Below, piece after piece: positions 59,699 through 64,000 of a stretch of DNA of 64,000 nt. The notes beneath the pieces are model-generated. The model saw only the letters and a list, made by a program, of their open reading frames with translations, did no database searches and had not been told where the DNA came from. The position numbers and the translations under genes were made by a program. Numbering within the stretch: the first letter of the stretch is position 1; every line of letters starts with the position of its first letter. Source of the stretch: UBA2040 sp041674745 (lineage in GTDB: Bacteria; Bacteroidota; Bacteroidia; Flavobacteriales_D; Crocinitomicaceae); the NCBI GenBank assembly GCA_041674745.1, contig JBAYVD010000001.1:434001-498000 (forward strand), given 5' to 3'.

Positions 59699-60200
59699 GG
59701 ATTTATTTTTTAACGTGCTGAAATTTAGTTTAATAATCTGATTTTTTAAATGGGGATTTTGTTTGCGTTCGTAAATTTGGGAATTCCCAAATTCCCGAAT
59801 TTTAAATGGGCAAATAATTGATTATTAATAGATTGCTGTCGTTTTTTATTAATTTTCCCTATGTTTTTCGTAAATTTGGGAATTAGCTGCGCTTCTGACT
59901 GCGTCGGTCCCGAATCCCCGTATTTTAAACGGTCAAATAGCTATTTTTCATCTGATTATAATGTTTTTTTGATCAATATTTCAGCGTCGTTCGTAAATTC
60001 CCGAATTCCCGAATTCCCGAATTCCCGAATTCCCGAATTTGAAAATCCGCCAATTTTTACCGTTTAAACAATCGTAAATCAATAGTTAAAACTGATTTAA
60101 AAAGTCGATTTTTTCACACCTTGTTCGCAAATTAACTTTGTTGCTTTGTGCATTGTTTGGAATTAATTTTCAAAAGAACTCCATCCCTGCCTTTAGCCAT
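59699..60200 (+). other. Repeat-bearing intergenic region
   Basis: 502 bases without a gene. Three related palindromic units lie at 59770, 59869 and 59992, each beginning CGTAAATT. The rest is AT-rich. The end may include transcription signals for the minus-strand gene; I found no clear terminator. Confidence 0.8.
59770..60060 (+). repeat. Three AATTCCCG/GGGAATT-type units, the last with five tandem octamers
   Basis: Units begin with CGTAAATTTGGGAATT at 59770 and 59869, and with CGTAAATTCCCG at 59992. The second has an insert (AGCTGCGCTTCTGACTGCG and a few more bases) between GGGAATT and CCCGAAT. The third is AATTCCCG five times in a row (59996-60035). Units 1 and 2 then have TTTTAAAnGG and CAAATA. 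Open frames across these units are artefacts of the repeats. Confidence 0.85.
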
Positions 60201-61400
60201 TCACGATTTCGAAGTTGGTTTCCATAATTTTCCGAAAAGAAGAACTATTTCCAGTAAGAACAATGCAATTATTCCTCGTACGATAAACGTTTTAGGGACA
60301 TTGAGCAATGGCGCAACTTGGCTGGTCAGCGGCAAGTTTTTTCCATCGTATCGAACAATCGGATTCATGAAAATGATGCTTTTGTGGCTTTTGGCAACGA
60401 AACGAATATACGTGTCAGTTGGTTTGATTTTGTATTCGAAATAGCGGTTGGAATATTGGTAATCAATCATTTTCCCGTCTTGACCCATGACATCAAAATG
60501 GAGAACCGGGTTCTTGAAACTCACGCGGATTACGTCGTTCTCCACTTGGCAAGAGACCAATTCATTGTTGTTGATTCCTTGTTCTGTTTTCACACCGTAA
60601 TGCATACCACGCTTCATGTTGGTGAGTATGGAATCTGCATTGCGGCTGTTGCTATAAATGACATTCCAAATTTTCATGGCTGTTTCGTCTGTAACATCAT
60701 GCGTGTCATCGTTGGCGATAATCCAGGAAAGTCGACCGCTGGAAAGCGCTGCATCCCATTCTTTATCCGAATTGCGGTAGTGGTTTAGGACTTCCAAAAA
60801 ATCGTAATGCACCAAGCACTTCATGTCTTCCATTGTTCGGCTGCCCACTAAATTTGGATGAGCAACGGCCACCAAACTTCCCGTTTTTTTGATGTTTTCT
60901 ATAATGGTTTGCTGGTGTGAAGTGGATTGAAACAAGGGATAATCCAGATAGGAAACTTCTTTGGCCTTCAACGCCAGACAATGGGATTTGAATACGTTGT
61001 AACCATGTTCGTAAATTGGAATGTAAACCGAGGACTTTCCTTTCCCGTATGAACTGATGGTATGGTAATTTGAAATACCGGCAATGTCATACCCATTTGC
61101 TACATACCCATCGTACAATTCTTGATCGGAGTTGTGTCCATAAGTTACATTTCCCCATGCCACTGTATGCGCATGAAAATTTGCTCTGAGAGTTGGGGTT
61201 TTGTCTGTACAAGAGGCGTAAGGATTGTAAAAGAATTCGCCGGAAAATGGTTTTGAAGGTGGAAAATCATACATCCTTGTGGTGAGATAAATGCCACCAA
61301 CGATGAACGCCACCACTAAAAATAACGTTCCTGATATTTTAATACTGAACAGAACGAAATTTTTGACCAAATGATTCATAGATTTTTTCTCATAACGCAT
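60201..61400 (-). CDS. Membrane-anchored PHP domain protein
   Basis: A 399-residue PHP-fold metal-dependent phosphoesterase-like protein. An N-terminal helix (about 14-34) and another near the C-terminus (TFIVRGIIALFLLEIVLLFG) enclose the domain, which should face the periplasm. PHP metal ligands appear: ANFHAHTVAWG, DIAGISNYHTIS, AVAHPNLV and WIIANDDTHDV. The start is 61400 or 61379 (MNHLVKN). The substrate is unknown. It is alone on its strand here. Confidence 0.82.
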   Translation of the reverse strand: MRYEKKSMNHLVKNFVLFSIKISGTLFLVVAFIVGGIYLTTRMYDFPPSKPFSGEFFYNPYASCTDKTPTLRANFHAHTVAWGNVTYGHNSDQELYDGYVANGYDIAGISNYHTISSYGKGKSSVYIPIYEHGYNVFKSHCLALKAKEVSYLDYPLFQSTSHQQTIIENIKKTGSLVAVAHPNLVGSRTMEDMKCLVHYDFLEVLNHYRNSDKEWDAALSSGRLSWIIANDDTHDVTDETAMKIWNVIYSNSRNADSILTNMKRGMHYGVKTEQGINNNELVSCQVENDVIRVSFKNPVLHFDVMGQDGKMIDYQYSNRYFEYKIKPTDTYIRFVAKSHKSIIFMNPIVRYDGKNLPLTSQVAPLLNVPKTFIVRGIIALFLLEIVLLFGKLWKPTSKS

Positions 61401-61514
61401 TTCAAAGATGGGTAAAAATATAATTTCTGCATAATTTCTGGAAGATCCATTTTGATTCGTTGAGAAACATTTCGATCTTAAGCAGAATTTAAGATAATTC
61501 TAATTTGATTTCGC

Positions 61515-61522
61515 TATTTTTG
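61515..61522 (+). promoter_or_regulatory. -7 element TATTTTTG before the small exported protein
   Basis: Matches TAnnTTTG and ends 10 bases before the ATG at 61533. Confidence 0.5.
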
Positions 61523-61532
61523 CTTTCAAGTG

Positions 61533-61832
61533 ATGAGACATTTCGAATACCTATTTTTCAGTTTGTTCCTTGGCCTTTTGGTCATGACAAGTATGCAATG
61601 TTCGCTTATCGACCCAGAAGATTCCAACAATATTAGTTTAGTGGAGGAGGAACAAGAAACGTTCGAATTAGCGGTTGAATCTGCGGATGTAAATGCAGAG
61701 CCAATTCATTTTCACGCGTACTCAATTCATTTGAAAGAAAATTTTGAGCGGGTACTTTTTTGTTCTCATCCAGAAAAACAGTATCCTGTCATTACTAGGA
61801 CTGTACCTTTTTCCCCTCCCGAATTCAGTTAA
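61533..61832 (+). CDS. Small exported protein of unknown function
   Basis: A 99-residue protein with a hydrophobic N-terminus (FEYLFFSLFLGLLVMTSMQC) that works as a signal or anchor; SMQC is a poor lipobox. The rest is acidic (DPEDSNNISLVEEEQETFEL) with a His-rich patch HFHAYSIHLKEN. I do not recognise it. It lies 46 bases before the SulP transporter gene on the same strand, and could share its transcript. Confidence 0.6.
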   Translation: MRHFEYLFFSLFLGLLVMTSMQCSLIDPEDSNNISLVEEEQETFELAVESADVNAEPIHFHAYSIHLKENFERVLFCSHPEKQYPVITRTVPFSPPEFS

Positions 61833-61878
61833 TTTTTAAAGAACATCGTTTTTTTTTTAATTGTCTTAATTCATTTGC

Positions 61879-63438
61879 ATGAAACTTTTATTTAAGACTT
61901 GGAAGCAGGATTTACCCGCCAGCTTTGTCGTCTTTTTTGTGGCTTTGCCACTTTGTTTGGGTATTGGATTGTCGTCTACCTCCGTTGCGGGCCATGAAGA
62001 TTTTTCGAACATTTTTTCAGGAATCATTGCGGGCGTAATTGGTGGCATTGTTGTCGGTTATTTTAGTGGATCTCGCTTAGGAGTTTCGGGTCCAGCGGCA
62101 GGTTTGATTACTATAGTATCAGCCGCACTACTTTCCCTTGGATCTTACGAAGCCTTTTTAACGGCGGTTGTGCTTTCAGGAATTGTCCAATTTATCGCGG
62201 GTTCCATAGGCGCAGGAATCATAGGGAATTATTTTCCTAGTTCGGTCATCAAGGGCATGTTGGCCGGTATCGGAATCACGCTTATACTGAAGGAAATTCC
62301 CCATGCATTCGGTTACGACAAAGATTTTTTCGGCGACGAAGAATTCTTTCAGTTGGACGGGCACAATACATTTTCGGAATTGATGTATGCGTTCAATGCT
62401 TTTGAATTGGGGGCCATTATCATTTCCGTTTTATCGGTAATCATCTTGTTACTATTCGAAAAACCATTTTTTAAGCAATTTTCACTTTTTAAAATACTGC
62501 CAGGTTCTTTGTTTGTGGTAATTTTGGGACTTGGAATGAATGCGCTCTTTCAGCTATTTTTGCCAAGTTTATACCTAAGTGAAAAACACTTAGTTGCCTT
62601 ACCGGTAGCCAAAAGTTTACCAGAATTTCTCACTTTTTTCAAAACACCCGATTTTACAGCTTTGTTAAATCCTCAAGTATATGGCATTGCTTTGACCTTG
62701 GCCTTGATTGGAAGTTTGGAAACCTTGTTGAGTGTGGAAGCAACAGATAAATTGGATGTGAATCGGCACATTACCCCAACCAATCGAGAATTACGCGCTC
62801 AAGGCATTGGCAATGTGGTTTCTGGTTTAATCGGCGGTTTACCAATTACTCAAGTCGTTGTGCGAAGTTCTGCGAATATTAATTCTGGAGCGAAATCAAA
62901 ATTATCCGCCATTTTACACGGTTTTTTCCTGTTGGTTTTGGTGGGTATGATTCCTCAAATCTTAAATAAAATACCCTTGGCTTCCTTGGCAGCGATCCTA
63001 TTTATCGTGGGATACAAACTGGCCAATGTGGCATTATTTAAAAAGAAATACCGATTGGGTTGGGAGCAATTTCTGCCTTTTATCACAACGGTAATCGGCA
63101 TGTTGTTTACCAATTTGTTGGCCGGAATAGGCATGGGAATGGCGGTGGCCATTTTCTTTATCTTAAAAAGAAACTTTCACAATGACTTCGAAATATCCAC
63201 AGATGAAAATGTCCGAATCATAGAATTGGCAGAGGAAGTGAGTTTCTTAAACAAAGGAGGCATCATGGAAGAACTCCGCAGGATCAAGCCCAATACGACC
63301 TTGCGCATTGATGGTTCAAAATGTCGATCCATTGACTACGATGTACTGGAGGAATTGAAAGAATTCGTCTCCAGAACCGCCAAGGCCGACGGAATTAAAA
63401 TAGAAATTATAAAAATAAAAGCTTTAGAAAACATTTAA
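61879..63438 (+). CDS. SulP family anion transporter
   Basis: A 519-residue inner-membrane transporter with about 10-14 helices, starting WKQDLPASFVVFFVALPLCLGIGLSSTSV. The repeated GVSGPAAGLITIVSAAL and ALIGSLETLLSVEATDKLD with NRELRAQGIGNVVSGLIGGLP are typical of SulP. A STAS-like cytoplasmic part (about 425-510) has TLRIDGSKCRSIDYDVLEELKEF. The carbonic anhydrase gene follows 12 bases later, so bicarbonate is the likely substrate. Confidence 0.92.
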   Translation: MKLLFKTWKQDLPASFVVFFVALPLCLGIGLSSTSVAGHEDFSNIFSGIIAGVIGGIVVGYFSGSRLGVSGPAAGLITIVSAALLSLGSYEAFLTAVVLSGIVQFIAGSIGAGIIGNYFPSSVIKGMLAGIGITLILKEIPHAFGYDKDFFGDEEFFQLDGHNTFSELMYAFNAFELGAIIISVLSVIILLLFEKPFFKQFSLFKILPGSLFVVILGLGMNALFQLFLPSLYLSEKHLVALPVAKSLPEFLTFFKTPDFTALLNPQVYGIALTLALIGSLETLLSVEATDKLDVNRHITPTNRELRAQGIGNVVSGLIGGLPITQVVVRSSANINSGAKSKLSAILHGFFLLVLVGMIPQILNKIPLASLAAILFIVGYKLANVALFKKKYRLGWEQFLPFITTVIGMLFTNLLAGIGMGMAVAIFFILKRNFHNDFEISTDENVRIIELAEEVSFLNKGGIMEELRRIKPNTTLRIDGSKCRSIDYDVLEELKEFVSRTAKADGIKIEIIKIKALENI

Positions 63439-63450
63439 ATAGCCAAGAAG

Positions 63451-64000
63451 ATGAATACATATTATGAAACACTTTTAGAAAATAACAAAGAATGGGTGGC
63501 AAAGAATTTGGAAAATGATCCAGATTTCTTTACCAGATTAGCGAACGGTCAACAACCTCCAGTTTTATGGATTGGTTGCGCCGATAGTCGGGTACCAGCG
63601 AATGAAATCATTGGCGCTCAACCGGGTGAAGTTTTCGTTCATCGGAATATTGCCAACATGGTTTTGCATACCGACATGAGCATGCTAAGTGTATTGGATT
63701 ACGCCGTAAACGTGTTGAAAGTAAAACACGTGATTGTTTGCGGACATTATGGATGTGGTGGGGTTCATGCGGCCATGGGTAACAAACAAATTGGATTGAT
63801 TGACAACTGGATTCGTCATATCAAAGATGTATACCGTTTCCACAATGAAGAATTGAGTGCTATCAAAGATGAAAAAGAGCAATTTGATCGATTTGTAGAA
63901 GTGAATGTCATGGAACAAGTGATGGATTTAGCCAAAACTTCCATTGTACAATCGGCTTGGAATGCAAACCAACCTTTGCAAATCCATGGATGGGTGTATG
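63451..64000 (+). CDS. Beta-carbonic anhydrase, C-terminus cut by window edge
   Basis: This zinc enzyme interconverts CO2 and bicarbonate. 183 residues are visible out of roughly 210-220. Zinc ligands are in CADSR (Cys43) and CGHYGCGG (His99, Cys102), with Asp45-Arg47 forming the catalytic dyad and HRNIAN following the first motif. It lies in an operon with the SulP transporter, which suggests bicarbonate uptake and use in carboxylation reactions. The frame runs off the right edge. Confidence 0.96.
   Translation, partial: MNTYYETLLENNKEWVAKNLENDPDFFTRLANGQQPPVLWIGCADSRVPANEIIGAQPGEVFVHRNIANMVLHTDMSMLSVLDYAVNVLKVKHVIVCGHYGCGGVHAAMGNKQIGLIDNWIRHIKDVYRFHNEELSAIKDEKEQFDRFVEVNVMEQVMDLAKTSIVQSAWNANQPLQIHGWVY

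Noticed and set aside
59861..60067. Plus-strand frame with repeated NSRIPEFP peptide
   Set aside because: Made by the AATTCCCG octamer array; no gene features.

Overview
The window is a compact, AT-rich bacterial chromosome segment from the phylum Bacteroidota, most likely order Flavobacteriales. A Crocinitomicaceae/Fluviicola-like genus is my guess, not a demonstration. The evidence is type IX secretion cargo with gliding-motility C-terminal domains, an isolated atpD-atpC pair, a methionine synthase split into two genes, a second long PurF-type amidotransferase, a LytTR/Y_Y_Y two-component pair, almost no Shine-Dalgarno sequences, and repeated TAnnTTTG promoter elements (the Bacteroidota -7 box), often only 4-10 bases before the start codon.

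Regions. 1-3.4 kb (minus): purF-like amidotransferase, sensor kinase and phosphoglycerate mutase (cut by the left edge) as one operon. 3.6-12.1 kb: two large secreted adhesin-like proteins around a small lipoprotein and a divergent 3-hydroxyanthranilate dioxygenase/SDR pair. 12.2-16.5 kb: M23 peptidase, ABC exporter, rbfA and a LolC/E-type permease that seems to start at AUC. 16.8-18.7 kb: ATP synthase beta and epsilon. 18.8-25.3 kb: envelope assembly (uppS, bamA, two Skp/OmpH chaperones), glutamate racemase and thiL. 25.3-33.4 kb (minus): an unknown alpha-solenoid protein, a lipoprotein, a propeller sensor kinase with its LytTR regulator, an alpha/beta hydrolase and aminopeptidase P. 33.5-42.5 kb: small unknown proteins, a CTP-synthase-like amidotransferase without its nucleophile, RNase H, and a TetR-TolC-MFP-RND efflux operon, then a candidate small RNA. 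42.8-49.1 kb: undecaprenol/diacylglycerol kinase, SAM riboswitch, split metH interrupted by an inverted-repeat element, a GxxExxY pseudogene broken by one amber codon and bracketed by repeats, and a BaiN/YhiN flavoprotein. 49.1-58.2 kb: repeats, a VF530 protein, tRNA-Phe, and an operon of coaX, outer-membrane protein, TPR-like protein and lptC, then small unknowns, a DUF5686 protein and a T9SS cargo protein. 58.5-64 kb: glycine C-acetyltransferase, a repeat-rich gap, a membrane-anchored PHP phosphoesterase-like protein, a SulP transporter and beta-carbonic anhydrase (cut by the right edge).

The main themes are envelope construction (uppS, bamA, skp, murI, lptC, LolC/E-like, M23, dgkA-like), secretion of surface proteins, one-carbon/methionine metabolism under SAM riboswitch control, and bicarbonate handling (SulP plus carbonic anhydrase). 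I see no prophage, integrated element, CRISPR array or obvious defence island. The stretches least explained are the promoter-terminator unit at 42.5 kb, the non-AUG start at 15.35 kb, the repeat-bearing gaps, and several small proteins of unknown function.
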